Shown: positions 1 to 12,866 of the stretch, one piece after another
Position numbering within the stretch: position 1 is the stretch's first letter
How the letters are laid out: each line of letters starts with the position of its first letter
NCBI GenBank assembly: GCA_964036155.1
Contig: OZ038422.1
Location: 67,975,201 to 68,039,200 of the forward strand
Reading direction: 5' to 3'
Source of the DNA: Diploscapter coronatus
Lineage: Eukaryota > Nematoda > Chromadorea > Rhabditida > Rhabditidae
DNA: 64,000 bases
The notes under the pieces: model-generated
Told to the model about the DNA's origin: nothing
What the model saw: only the letters and a program-made list of their open reading frames with translations
The model's database searches: none
Made by a program: the position numbers and the translations under genes

Positions 1-533
1 TTATATATGAAAGTTAAATAATCATCGCAGTACACACGTTCATTCAGCATTCTTGTTATTACACAACTAATCATCATCTTTCATCCAGCATCAAAAATGA
101 AATAGAAAGGCATGGCATATTAGAATAGCATCCTTTATTTTAGAAAAAAAACCTTATATCCTTTTGCTATTTGTGCATTGCGTACAATTTTGAACATCAA
201 TTGTAACAAAAATTAACGTCGAAATTAGAATTATTAAATTTCTGTGCATTTTGTAGACAGACTATTGAGAAATGTGTTATTTCGAGAAATGAACAAAAAC
301 CCCGGAAGAATTCTTATCGAGTTTTCCTTGTAAAAATTCGATTATTCCTATTGAATGATTTATAGGCTCTTATCATTAGATTTTAAGAAGCTGGTCTAGA
401 AATTTAGAACTAATCGGTTTCGAGTCTAGGACAGTTCGTGTCAACTTTCAATGTAAAATTTGACTAAAAAATAAACGATGCTTTCACTAAGAATCTGTAA
501 CAGTTTATTTCAACGATCCCAACCCCTGTTCGG

Positions 534-2076
534 TTATCTCTGAGGATGATTCAAGTAAACAGTTCTTCCATTTATGGGCTGTGGCTCTCTCCAGTTGTGA
601 ATCAAAAGACTCTTTCCGTCCGATTCAATCAAGTGACGCAATGATTCCAGCTAAATTACACAATCATAAAAATTATAAAAATACATGACTTTACCTGATT
701 CTCAGAAACATAATTAGGTTGAGTCAATATAGTCCAAATGACTCCTTCTGTGCAAGGTGGAGTTGTCAGGGAACCTTAAAATTTCGATTATTCAAGAATA
801 TATTGATCCTTATTTATGACCATTATATCGATAGAAGGACTGATAATTTGGTGGGATCAAGGCTGATGGAGTGTATATATTAATTTCATCTGACGAGTCT
901 AAATTAATTTCATGTAGTAGAAATTTAATTCATGAAAGTAAACTCGTACTGAATAGTTGAGTTTTCTCGAAGGCTCCATCGAGATTGAAAAGCGTCTGTC
1001 CATTAGTCGATATCTGGAATGGCACTGCGAGAACTGCAATCGTTCCTGCTGTAGCATTCTCTGTCGAATAGCCCTCTTTTATGTGCACGAGATGCAACTG
1101 CAGTTATCGAAGATATAGGATTATATTCGAAGTAATAAAATAACTGCATTTTCCGTTTAACTACATCTGAGTTGTGTGAGATTTGAATTTTGAAAAACCC
1201 AGAATCAGAATCAGAATCAGAATTGGAATTACGATGCCAAAAACCGGAAATCGAAATATCGCACACCCCTGAACCAAGCTTCGAAACAATTGAAAAGTCG
1301 AGTTAAAGAGATTACGAATTTAAATTTGAAGTCGACAGATATGCAGATCGGCTTGGAATAGTTCAATAAGTTGCATAATGTAATCATTACCTCTAATGGA
1401 TAAACTGCAGAATCGACTTGATGTTCTGAGCCATGGGCGTCATTTTCTGACCAGTGGAAATGAAACTGAAAGTTTGCGATCAGGGTTTTTAAAGGCTATT
1501 CAGGAAATTTGTAATCTGATCCGGCAAATCGAATCGAATGCGACAAACCTGTTGCAGATAGTATCTGAAATCATTGAAATTGTTATTCAACAATTGGGCT
1601 GTATGTCGTTGCGCACAAAAATCTTTTGTGCGCAACGATCGTTCCTCAACAATCGTAAGCCATTATTTTATGATGATATTTTTACTTTAGCTAGCAAAAG
1701 CTTTACGTGAATGTTCTAAAGATGTACCTTTTCTCAAGCCCCCCACCCTCCATATAAGGCTTCTCCGACCACGAATTGAATCCTTCGATCAACTCTGAAA
1801 TTTAACATAGATACTTTTTAGATGATATTTGCATAACCAGTATGTCCATTATTTTCTACGACAGTATGTCCATGAACGTTATAATTGACTAATCTTAAAG
1901 GGGGAAATGATGCAAGTTGTACATTTGCTAAAATTTGAAAGTTCGTTTTAGATGGTGCGATAATTTCGAACCGATTTCAATATTGATGGGCGATTGCTCC
2001 TTGCCAGTCTTGCACAGTCCTGTCCAGGCATCTTGGTGAACATACCCCCACTTGCCTTCATTTTTACCATTGGCAG
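534..2076 (-). CDS. Alpha-carbonic anhydrase, copy 1 (5' exon unresolved)
   Basis: Zinc enzyme interconverting CO2 and bicarbonate. Exons I can join in phase, in coding order: 2076-1972, 1927-1838, 1794-1728, a 16-nt micro-exon 1564-1549, 1465-1391, 1097-950, 898-821, 774-695, 659-534. Family hallmarks are present: a W-G-Y start of the fold, TGKEQSPINI, NNGH (proton-shuttle His), QFHFHWS and ELHLVH (three zinc-binding His), GSEH, LTTPPC (substrate Thr) and the NWRE.QPINGR tail. The protein ends at YLNHPQR then stop, with no membrane tail. The first exon, which should supply a signal peptide, is unresolved; a candidate start lies near 2664. Tandem neighbour of a second copy on the same strand at 3896-6445. 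An intron splits the sequence just before FHFHW here but not in copy 2. The call of carbonic anhydrase is secure; the 5' end is not. Confidence 0.88.
821..1465. repeat. Near-identical patch shared with 4306-4950
   Basis: Segment covering three coding exons and the introns between them in carbonic anhydrase copy 1. It matches 4306-4950 almost base for base, introns included, whereas exons on both sides of it differ at many positions between the copies. This is the copy-1 half of the pair. Confidence 0.9.
1606..1638. repeat. Perfect 15-bp inverted repeat with 3-bp loop
   Basis: Arms 1606-1620 and 1624-1638 are perfect reverse complements around a central atc. The hairpin sits in the intron upstream of the micro-exon of carbonic anhydrase copy 1, in sequence absent from copy 2. 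Confidence 0.9.
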
Positions 2077-3895
2077 CTAAATTACCATATTTTTCAAATT
2101 TGCTGAATGATTTTCAATACCTATGGATACCGAAGAAAGCAATAATATTGTAGAAAATTTCATATTTAACCTAAATAGTTTTCCTTGTCAATTTAGTTAT
2201 TTTTAACAACTCGATTCTAATATGCGTTTCTAAAATATTTCGATAGTAATAAGTTAGGCAGACTATTATTGACAATAGAGAATTCATTCACTCTAATATT
2301 ACTCTCCTTAACTTTAACGTGCTTCTTTTAAAATAATTTTAGTATATTTCTAAATTTTTAAAGAAGAAAATATTTACAAAATTCGCAAAAAGTAGAGGAT
2401 TTTCAAGAATAATAATTGTGAGGTCTTCAAGACTAATTGCAAGGAAGTACCATCTATATGTAGGATAGTTAATTACCGTATGATTGGTTTCACTTTTTGC
2501 CAGTTCAGCTCTACAAAACAGCGTTTTTCCACCTTTGCAGATGAAACTATTGGGAAATCATAACGAAACAGTATGAAAATGACAAAACTCGCATCTGATC
2601 CCGTTACAGAATGAACTGAAGCTTGGGGGAAATTGTTAGTGAACAATGCAATTGAGATGAGCAAACAGATTATATGGATTCATAGCGAAATAATAAACTT
2701 AAAAAAAGATAACGAAAAATAATTACAAACCATTTACAATTTACAAATGGCTAATAAGTAATTTTTGTGTCGTGATCGTGTATATGTTCGCAGCTTTATT
2801 ATCCAACAGGTCAACGCAACAATACAATGATAGGGAGCAATATTTACCAAGACTAAAACTATGAACAACGGGGGCGATCACAAGGCACATCTTATATAGT
2901 GTGCTTGTAAGCGGGGATGTATCAAAATAAAAATAGAATTAATTCAATAGAATATATTAAATGTCATTGTATGAAACAGCTTCAATGGTTTCTGATAAAT
3001 TAATCATCCTAGACAGGAGTCATTTCTAGAAAAAGAAAGTCGCAAGGCTGGTCGCAATATTCTGTATTGAACTTTCATCAAAGAACAAAAAACGTTATAG
3101 TGAATAATTCGTTATTGAATTGATATATTTAACGTTCATCGAAGAAAAAACGTTATAGTGAGTAAGTCATTATTAAATTGTGATTCTTTAATCGTGAAAA
3201 ATGTACTGATTTTTTAAAATGTCTATCAGATGAATAACATCATCAATAAAAACGAACTAATTCGTGTGTTTCAAAATTTTCGTTGATTTCTTCTTCGTAA
3301 GGTCACTTGCATTCTTTGCTGATCATTACGTAATTGCGTATCATCTCTTAATCAATTATATTTCCTGTAACACTGCACATCCACAGATTTTGGAAGAATA
3401 TTTACAATTTGGTAACTCTCGAAAAAATAATAGTAATATAATAATAATCAAAGAAATATTGGACCAATTTATTAGCAAACAATTTCAATAATTAATTTAT
3501 CGTAAAAATTATATGGTTTATTCGCTTTTCTTCTGGCAATTAAAACGCCCTGAGATTCAATTTTATCTTATGCATGTTGTTCCTAAATGAAAATTATTTC
3601 TAAAAAAATATTACATTTAAGGTTATCACATATAATAACAGTAGAAATTCACCGTAATTTCGAGTAACTAATGTAGGACGATGAATAGAAAAGTCATAAA
3701 ACATCAATATGAATTCCGAAGTATTTTTGATAAAGACTATTTAAAATAAACGAAGATAAAACAATGAAATTTTTGACCCGTAAGTAATGCGAATAAATGC
3801 AATACCCATATAATTGATAAGTAACGATACTTCAGAAACGAGTTGCGTGGTCGGAATGACAAATACATCAACGAACATAACTGAATGAGCAGTAA
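2077..3895. other. Spacer between the carbonic anhydrase genes
   Basis: AT-rich. It should contain the 5' exon(s) of copy 1; a hydrophobic N-terminus starting near 2664 and a possible small exon ending near 2476 are candidates, but neither joins the next exon cleanly. Apart from the tandem repeat at 3067-3181 I see no other gene. Confidence 0.5.
3067..3181. repeat. Imperfect tandem duplication, unit about 56 bp
   Basis: Two adjacent copies share the order: cgttcatc.aagaa, then aacgttatagtga, then ttattaaattg-like sequence. Divergence between copies is modest. Confidence 0.75.
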
Positions 3896-6445
3896 TCACT
3901 CTTTAAACATTATAACAACGACAAAAATGATAAAGGAAAGTAGGAACGTCGACTTGCTTTCTGCAGCTTTCGCGTGATTGTGAGACCACGTTGAGCTCTC
4001 ATAGCGCAGTTTGGTGTTAGGTTTACCATGATTCAGATAGACCTTCCTTCCATTCAGAGGCTGTGTTTCTCTCCAGTTTCTAATCAAAAGCGACCCATCT
4101 TCTTCAATCAATTCTCGCAATTCTTTCAGCTAAATTTGACATAATCACAAAAATTACAAAAATGCACGACTTTACCTGATTTTCAGAAACATAATTAGGT
4201 TGAGTTAACATAGTCCAAATGACCTCTTCCGTGCAAGGTGGAGTCGTAAGAGAACATAAAAATGGAAAAGTTATTTAACTTCAATAACAATAACTCATTT
4301 CTTACCATTATATCGATAGAAGGACTGATAATTTGGTGGGATCAAGGCTGATGGAGTGTATATATTAATTTCATCTGACGAGTCTAAATTTCATTTAGTA
4401 GAAATTTAATTCATGAAAGTAAACTCGTACTGTATAGTTGGGTTTTCTTGAAGGCTCCATCGAGATTGAAAAGCGTCTGTCCATTAGTCGATATCTGGAA
4501 TGGCACTGCGAGAACTGCAATCGTTCCTGCTGTAGCATTCTCTGTCGAATAGCCCTCTTTTATGTGCACGAGATGCAACTGCAGTTATCGAAGATATAGG
4601 ATTATATTCGAAGTAATAAAAGAACTGCATTTTCCGTTTAACTACATCTGAGTTGTGTGAGATTTGAATTTTGAAAAACCCAGAATCAGAATCAGAATCA
4701 GAATTGGAATTACGATGCCAAAAACCGGAAATCGAAATATCGCACACCCCTGAACCAAGCTTCGAAACAATTGAAAAGTCGAGTTAAAGAGATTACGAGT
4801 TTGGATTTGAAGTCGATAGACATGAAGATCGGTTTGGAATAGCTCAATAAGTTGCATAATGTAATCATTACCTCTAATGGATAAACTGCAGAATCAACCT
4901 GATGCTCACTGCCATGGATGTCATTTTCTGACCAGTGGAAATGAAACTGGGAAAGGTAATATCTGAAACGGTAACGATTTATCCAAAATATTTGTTTTTA
5001 TTTTATACTTTACTACAACATAGCGGATTTTCAAATCGTTCGTTTGTAATTGCGTGGTATAATGTATGCACCTAACCTGTTGAAACTGATAATCTGTTTA
5101 TCGTGATGATAATATATGCTGACTATCTACACATGAGTTGTGCCTACATTCACGTGAATTCGGGCCATTTTAGCAGCTGATTTCATTAATAATTTGCATG
5201 ATTTCCCCCGCAATCATTCGATCTCTCAACTCTTGCAAACTACAGATCATCGTGGTCCACAAGTATCAGCACCCGATTACTTAGACCCTTCATAAATCCG
5301 TAATTGCAATTCTGGCGAAAAATTTGCCGCTAATAAGGAATTAATGATGTTTGAGATGACCAATAAAACGACTTTCTCCGATTTCTTTCAACTTATCCTA
5401 TTTTTGAAATAAACATGGTCAATTGATATGAAAATCAATCATTAATAGAAAAATATCCGGTAATTTTTAACCGACTTGCCTCCCTTGAAGGCCACCTCCT
5501 TGAATATGTGGTTGTTTGTTGCTCCATGAGCTGAATCCTTGTATCAATTCTGAAATTAATAGGAAAATACTGTTTCCGTTCTAATTCTACTAAACGGTTC
5601 CTTGCAGTTATTACCTTATTTTTTGGAAAATAACATGGAAAAGAAAGAAGGTGATAACTACAGAGGCCCACTAACCAGTATGTCCATTATTTTCTGCGAC
5701 AGTATGTCCTTGTGCGTCATAGTTAATCAGCTCCAAGCGAGGAAAAGTTACTAACTCGACTTCAGCTAAATTTAATTGCGGTTCTGTAATATTTCGAGGT
5801 TAGACAAGTTTTACCGATTTCGATGTTGACGGGAGATTGCTGCTTTCCTGTTTTGCACAGCCCTGTCCAAGCTGAAATACACCATCATAATAAGATTCAA
5901 ACAATCATAGATGCTATTAAATTAATGTACAAGCTGTGACAAGAGTTATGACACAGATTTTAGCTCTAACAGCGGCAACTTGTGAAAGCATCCATGTAAC
6001 CATAGAATAAGTACCATTATTCGAAGAAATAATTTTAGAAAGAAAATCTCTGCCACACACTATTTTGTTCAAAGTGGCTACTTGACTAGTTTTACAAATT
6101 TCTTTAACAGCATCAGATTTTAGGCTGCAAATTAAAATACCGACCATTGCATGGCAAATTGTGATAAAAAGGATTGAAATGCAATAACAATCGAAATTGA
6201 CAGCAAAATAAGAAAAAAACTGCACGTTCATGGTCTCAAATTGACGTTAGGGTTTGCTATACTTGGAAATTATAAAATTAATTACCTGATTGGTCTATAT
6301 ATCTCCATCCATTCGGCTGGACTGATCCTGATTTATGAGTATCTTCACTTTTGACTAAATATAGAAGAAAAAGATCATAGGTTTTTCACTGATAAAATAT
6401 ACCTACTGACAATACAGAAATCAGACTAATTGTCAAGAAATTCAT
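3896..6445 (-). CDS. Alpha-carbonic anhydrase, copy 2, signal peptide and hydrophobic C-tail
   Basis: Complete ten-exon model: 6445-6403, 6354-6286, 5871-5815, 5765-5676, 5549-5480, 4962-4872, 4578-4431, 4383-4306, 4255-4176, 4129-3896, total 319 residues. It starts with a hydrophobic signal peptide (MNFLTISLISVLS) and carries NGWRY, TGKQQSPVNI, NNGH, QFHFHWSEN, ELHLVH and LTTPPC, so all zinc and catalytic residues are intact. The C-terminus continues about 40 residues beyond the fold and ends in a hydrophobic stretch plus MFKE, consistent with a GPI signal or membrane anchor; I infer an extracellular membrane-bound enzyme. Two oddities: exon 5 ends at a GC donor (gcaagt), and the intron before exon 9 ends in AT instead of AG, where copy 1 has AG. 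Unless a non-canonical acceptor is used, this copy may be a recent pseudogene, since reading through the intron soon meets a stop. Confidence 0.88.
4306..4950. repeat. Near-identical patch shared with 821-1465
   Basis: Copy-2 half of the pair. The intron at 4579-4871 is nearly identical to that at 1098-1390, which is unexpected if the two genes duplicated as long ago as their other exons imply. Confidence 0.9.
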
Positions 6446-6748
6446 TATAGCTGCTGATACGAATAATATTCCAGCTAGCAATACAAGTCGGTCAAAATAG
6501 AATGAGACTGAAATAAATGAATGAATTGAGTTAGTGTAATTATCGAATTATCAGCCTATTTATTGTATGGTTAGTTTCTGTGTTCTTCCTTTCTCCCACT
6601 CGTTTTATATGCCTTTTATGGGGAGTAGTGTCCTCTCTGAATTGAAATGCAAAAAGTCAGTAGGTTGATAGAAAGACGATATTTATTGTTGCATCTCTGT
6701 TAACTTTCACTCCCTAACTGCACTAATAAATAAATGCACCTGTACAGC

Positions 6749-6798
6749 GTGGGCCGGAATGAAATTTTGAAAGTCGCGAAACCAGAATTCCGGCCCAC
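6749..6798. repeat. Inverted repeat with GC-rich arms
   Basis: The 12-base arm gtgggccggaat at 6749-6760 is repeated in reverse complement at 6787-6798, around a 26-base spacer. The GC-rich arms stand out in AT-rich surroundings. Confidence 0.85.
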
Positions 6799-9700
6799 CT
6801 CTGATCCTGTATAATTTGCCGGTTGACCAACAACGCCATTTATATATGGTTTACAAATTCGTCATACCTTCTCTAAATTTCTTAGGAAAGAATAGGAAGA
6901 TCTAATACTGTCAATAACAAACAATTTGGAAAAAAATTCACAAGTTTAAAAATGAAAGTTTGCGTTGCGAATTATTGACGCTGGCGTCAAGATCATCTTT
7001 CGAATCACTGAAATGTCGTCAATCTTCTCTTTCTGCAAACAATACGCTAATTCTTTGCATGTGAAAATTGGTTTATTTATTTATTTCTCAATTGATAAGT
7101 CTTGGCAATAACTGTGGCGATGATAAACGGAAAGCAAACTAAATAAGAGCCAAAGGCGAAATTTCAAGATTTCACTTTCACTCACCTTAAGAGATAACCT
7201 GAAAAATTTGTAAATTGTGAAATAGTATTAGAAAGAAGGAGAGTATTCAATTCACACATTAATTTGTGATACTTTATAATTATATTCGTTCAGCGTATTA
7301 TAAATGTATTCGCATCACATACACGATAAAAATTTTATATGACATCGTCTTATTTCTTTCGGATGAGAAGTGTTCGCATAAATCAACGCACAATTTGAAA
7401 TTTTTATCTTAGCTTCGACATATTTCAGATCTACTCCACATGAGTGCTATTTTCAGGCATGCTATGCCTATTTTCTGCTTGAAACGACGTATTTTTGGGT
7501 TTTCATCTTTCAACTTCCACTTATTTTTGTGCAATTGTGCGCATATGAATGAGTATTGAGTGCACATTGCACAACGTGAAAAACCGCAAATCAGCATATT
7601 GTGAGAAGTTTCCATGAAGCCAAAATGTTGTTCAAAATTCCAATTTTTACCATTTTTAGTTGTTATTCTCGCTTTGGTTTCGAATAGTTTTTCCTATTAA
7701 TTTGGCATCGCTTTGATTGAGAATACAACTGCGCTAAACTTCATGATATTATTCGAGGTTAGTTTCGACTGAACTTCAATTTCAAGAAATAGATTTGCGA
7801 AGGTAAAATACAAATCTGAAAACAGAAGCTTGAAAAAAAACCTCTGCAAGTCGGAAAGTTTATCTTAAGATTTCATAGGCTAAACTTCAATTGAACTGTA
7901 CTTCACAAAAAGATCTAAATTACAATTTTACCTGAACTTCGACCTCAAAACTAAATTTGTGAAATTGACGACTGTAAAGTTGGAATTCAAGCTGGAAACT
8001 CAACACAAGTAACACATTCGTGTTTCTAGTTTATTTTAACGTTGGATCCGATGTTTTCTGCTCCTTTGAAATGTCTCTATAATAGGGTTAAAAATCGAAG
8101 GCACAACAAACGAGAAGGAAATAGAAGGGACGGCAGTCCCGTTTTTCAGCTTCCACTCAAAACAGCTCCCCGCAGCGGAGAGGTGAAGATTTATCCCCCT
8201 GCCCTTAGCCTGGCTCGTTTACATCGAATCGCTTATTCTCGGCTCGCGAGCAGTCCTGAGCCTGAGGCCCGAGCCTGTGATCCTCCACTCTTTTTTGCCC
8301 TTCAGCCTTCAGTTTCCTCCTTTCCTCTTCCTCCTCCTCCACTTGGCCTCTGCATCTCCATTGTCAGTGATATTTCCCATTTTTCATGCGTCTTTCCTTC
8401 CGCTTTCCTAATCTCCATTTTCGGTGTTTTCCTGCCTGTTCAAAATTCTACATCTATTCATTCATTCGCCGTTTTTCTTCTGCCATTTCATAACATTCTG
8501 TGCAACCTTTCTTCGGGTTTATGAGGATTTCGCATAATTTATTACTCTAATTCAAACATTTCAATGGCTTTCTAGAGGAATTTATGGCGCTGTCTTTTGA
8601 GATGCGTAATTTTTCACATATTATTTTGACTTCGAGTCTTTTCCTCCATTCTTCACTTTTCATTAATCCTGTAAGAACACTATCCTGTCATGCTCACATC
8701 TCTTCATTTCTTCATTTCCACTCTCTCCTCATCTCCCTTTCTATATTCTGTCCAGCATTCCTGATTATAATGATTGCACATTCATGCATTGCCAAAGCAA
8801 AGCTACTGCGGTCTCAGTAATTACTATGCAGATTCTGATTATTTCAAGAATGCACTTACTTTTTGAGAATCAAGCAACGAATTTCAAATGTTCTGACGCC
8901 TATTCTATTTAACCCTAATTAAAAATAATGATCACTGGGATAATTATAGCCTCTTTTCATCATCTTTGAGTTTAAAAGCGACTTTTGAACTTTTGTGGAA
9001 AGGTTGAAATCAACGATGTTATCGTATCATGCCGCGTCTTGTTTTGGTCGTAAAAATTTTAATGAAAATATTTCCGCCGTTTTCCCGTCAGCTGCTTGCC
9101 ATTTTACCAGCTCGATAACAGGCGGAAAACGAATTCGAATCCTTCGAAATGAGATTCTTCCTGCCTTTTAGGCCTGAAATTATTGTTTTCCAAAGCAAGG
9201 AATCACTTTTATCGGGGATTTTTAGTTCTTTTTTTTTTTAATTCTTTTGTTGTTTATGAAATTTCATTAGTCTTTTGGAAGCAACATTTATCCTTCGACT
9301 TGTCAGGGAGCGGCTCAAAATAAGCCTGCCTGGATGGAGATGGACCGCGTAAATAAACCCGAGCCAGCCAAAAGGGCCGTGGCAAATGTACGGGGCAGAA
9401 TCAACCTTCATAAAAATTTCGCATATCCCTGCCTAGAATGTCCTTAGTCTGACCCTATCTGCTTTCCTATGTCTTCCCTATTCTGATTCCTTATTTGCAT
9501 CCATTTTGGTCTCGCTTTATATTGCGAGATAGATGGCGATTTTGGAATCTCAAAAACCATCCTTAAAATAGAAATTCATGACTAATTTGATTGTCCTTTG
9601 CTTCTACAGGATGTAACATAAGTTCGCATGACAACTTTTGACGCCATATATTTTGACAAAGTGCAAAGTGGAAAGGTATCGGATTAAATGTATTACCTTT

Positions 9701-10069
9701 GAAATTTCTATTACCTGAGTAGTGTTCATATGGAATTTCGTGAAATTTGGATATATCATTTCAAAAATACGACATCACTTCCTTCACGTATGCTTTGGCA
9801 GGCTTTGCATTTTGGAAATTGCAATGCTTTATATTCTGTAGGTGGTTGAAGACACGATAAATTAATAGTAAATTTTACATGATAACCTTCCTGTTGGGCT
9901 TGAATACTTATTTTCGCCTCAAGTTTGTTTGATCCGAAACATCATAACGGCTTCAGAATTACGAATATCAAGAATGACCAACGATAGTCAATGTTCTTGG
10001 CCATCAATGAGCTACCAGCTTCCTATCATTGATACAAGTAAAGTAGTGATAAGATAAAATGCGTGTGAC

Positions 10070-10398
10070 GATTTATACCGTTTTTCATCGAAATCTGGCC
10101 CTGGCTCTCATTTTTCTAGCTTCTCGTTCGCTCTTTCACTTTCAGATACTCTCTCGTTCCTCCTTTCCCCGAGACATCCATTTTTAGTTGGTGAGCTGAG
10201 TAGAGCTACTGAGCGCACTGTGGTAAGGTACCGAGCTTAGAAATACAATTTGGTAACAGCCACGACTCTCTCCAATTCAATAGTTTTTGAAAAATTTAGC
10301 AGCTAAACGAGAGAACGTTTGAAAGTGAGAGAGCGAATGAGAAACTAGAAATATGAGAGACAGGGCCAGGTTTTGATGAAAAACGGAGTACTTAAATC
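10070..10398. repeat. Foldback (MITE-like) element, arms about 85 bp
   Basis: The left arm from 10070 through about 10160 is closely matched, reversed and complemented, by about 10305-10398. Shared blocks include ccgtttttcatc, tggccctg.ctctcat and cgctct.tcacttt. It has no coding capacity. The size and structure fit a non-autonomous miniature inverted-repeat transposon. Confidence 0.88.
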
Positions 10399-12866
10399 TC
10401 AGGATCCAAGGTAATACCCTATTTTACGAATTTAAAATAATTTGAGCAGTACAACATATTATTGATTGAAGCTGTCATGCGAATTTATGTGATACCTCGT
10501 GGATTTTTTTCAAGAAGTATGAACATATTGCATGAGGTGCAAAGATATGCCATTTATCATCATGACGCTAATTCGATTATCAATTCTGCTCTTTGCATAA
10601 ATGGCCAACTCTTTCTGTGCTGCTTCTATATTTATCTGCTCAGTTTCGATATTTCTGTCAGCAGTCGCTCAGTAAGTCAGTCCAGAGATTTTCGGACTTT
10701 GCATTTCAAATCTCCTGCATAGTGGATGACATCATGCAGTCAGGCCAGTCATTGCGAGTTGTGCGTGAGTTTGTTTGATTCGGAATCAGATTCGCTGCAG
10801 CGCATTTTGCATCCCGACAAAAGCAGTTGCGCAGGCTCTTTCACATGCAAAAAAGCGGGCCTGAGTGAGTGAGTGACTGACTGCTCGGATTCCGATGCAT
10901 TTGCATGAAATGAAAAGACCGATCTGCTTAGAATAGCAGCGCAACACGGGTTCCGACACTTCCCTTTCGTTTTTTCTTTCCGCATTCGTTCCTGACATCA
11001 AACCTCTCAGAAACTCGAGTGTATCCAAAATATTCTCCTCAATTTTGCTATGTAAAAATACACCTGCGAACGCGCGATTTTCACGAACTCTTCATCCGGA
11101 ATAAATAACCTTCGCCTGTGATCTCCATTATAATCGTAGCAGTGCGCGCAATTCACATGCTCGTCTGTCGAGGAGACTCACAATCTGAATGCCACTCCGG
11201 ATGCCCATTCTTCCTTCCATCGTTTAGCTGCTGCTGCTTCGTGGTTGTGTCTCTGAGCGAGTCCCATAGTCCGGGAGATTTTGTGCCCATTTGGAGAGAC
11301 AAATTTGCGTGACAATAGCAAAAACAAATAAATAAATGCTTGACAACGAGAATCGGAAGCGGATTGGGACAATGGGAATTCATTCCAAATTGCGCATTCT
11401 GTTTGTTGCTTGCTGCTTCATTCGCTTTGTCACATCATCGTTGCTCTCTGAGTCTATTTCGACTCATTCTGCCAGAAATGAATGAAATTTGACCTATTTG
11501 TTTTCGCAACATTTCGAATCATTTTTGACTTGAAATTCGACGCCGTATCAATTATTCTTTGAATAAAAAACGAGCAGCAATGCTCGAATTTATGGGCAAA
11601 ACATTTGTCACCAGCGAAATCTCGACATGTTGATTTATTGTATTAGCGTATTGTAGTTCATTAAGCCTGAGAAATTAGCAGATATTCACTTTCGAGCTTT
11701 TTCTTAACAAGGACATTATCGCGGATGTTCAAGCCTGGTTAATGAAGCCATTGCATTCGCAGGTCGACTTACGTAAGCTCTATACGATATTTTACATAAT
11801 CGGAAATTTTATACACGGCGCGCTATTTTTACTGATGATTGAGGAATATTAGCACTTTTGATTTCCGCATAATTCTTCTTCACGTAAAGATTAGCAAATA
11901 AACTATTCCTAGTATGATAAATAGGCAAATAAATGGGTTTTTAGTCATGCGTATTATTTTTCGTATTTCAATGCAATTTTGTGGTAATGAGTTCAGGCTT
12001 GAATATAGAATTGGATTACTCGGACTGCGTAGAACTTTGAATTATTCCAAGCAGCCTTAACATAAACACGCAAATTTATCAAATTGTCCTGCATTGTGAG
12101 ATAAATGTTTGTTATTTCACCTGAAAGTGGTCTATTTTCGCCGTTCTATTTTCATTGCGACAAACTTTTCAAATTGATTGATTGAATTTGTTGCCGTTTT
12201 CATTCTCTATTGCCTAGGAATAATCTCGTTTTCCGTCGTTGATAAAACGGCTTTTAAACGATGAACTGACATCACCATATTATGGAATACTCGAGGAAAA
12301 GCTGATTGAATTTGAAGAGCTCGGGATGAGAGACAGATCGTGGATAGAAGAGAGCGGAGAGAACTCGAGGGAAATATAGAGTATGCAAATAAAAGCGATA
12401 GAGATATGCGCATGTAGAGGGCATGCAGGGAAGCGACGGAGAAATCACCTATTTATTCAAAACCCGGAAGGTCGGCGAAAAACGTGAAGGCCAACTTGTC
12501 ATTCTCGCTGCTTTTCCGCTTCTATCGGCCTCATCCCCAGAGAGAAGAGTTAAAAGGTGAATTCGCGCTTTTTGCTCATCCGATGCACACTTTTCCGGTG
12601 CAACTTTTTCTGGTCTGCTATCTCTGAATTTTGCAAAACTTATGTCTTCCATCTTGATATCCTTTTATATTCTCTATTTTATGCGTTCTGAACATCATCG
12701 CATATCACTTTGACACATATTTTTGATACTTTGTTGTTGTCTTTGTCATTTCGAATGCATTGCTTTGGAACTCGTCTTCTCGTGCAAAATATCCGTTCGC
12801 TTTGGGGGAACTTTCGGGTTCTTTAGAAATTGATACGATTTGCAGGCTGAAGAAGAGCACACTAAG

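Larger units (their letters stand above)
6446..12866. other. Large gene-poor region upstream of the globin gene
   Basis: About 6.4 kb with no exon chain I can support. It holds two foldback repeats (6749-6798 and 10070-10398) and stretches richer in C+T around 8.1-8.8 kb and 10.9-11.3 kb that create chance open frames. It may hold regulatory DNA for the globin gene downstream and the carbonic anhydrase upstream, but I see no specific motif. Confidence 0.5.

Noticed and set aside
1003..1266. Minus-strand frame with (SD)n run, and its twin at 4484-4747
   Set aside because: It overlaps a carbonic anhydrase exon in the wrong frame and runs into the intron; the twin exists only because the patch is duplicated.
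3067..3181. CRISPR-like or satellite array
   Set aside because: Only two imperfect copies, no spacers, and a eukaryotic context.
5917..6231. 104-codon hydrophobic frame on the minus strand
   Set aside because: It fills an intron of carbonic anhydrase copy 2 whose flanking exons join exactly in phase.
8042..8524. Plus-strand open frame of 160 codons
   Set aside because: Proline/serine-rich with no domain, lies in a C+T-rich stretch and has no splice partners; a chance frame.
12449..12652. Charged minus-strand frame upstream of the globin gene
   Set aside because: Moderate G+C but no acceptor or donor giving an exon chain and no recognisable family.
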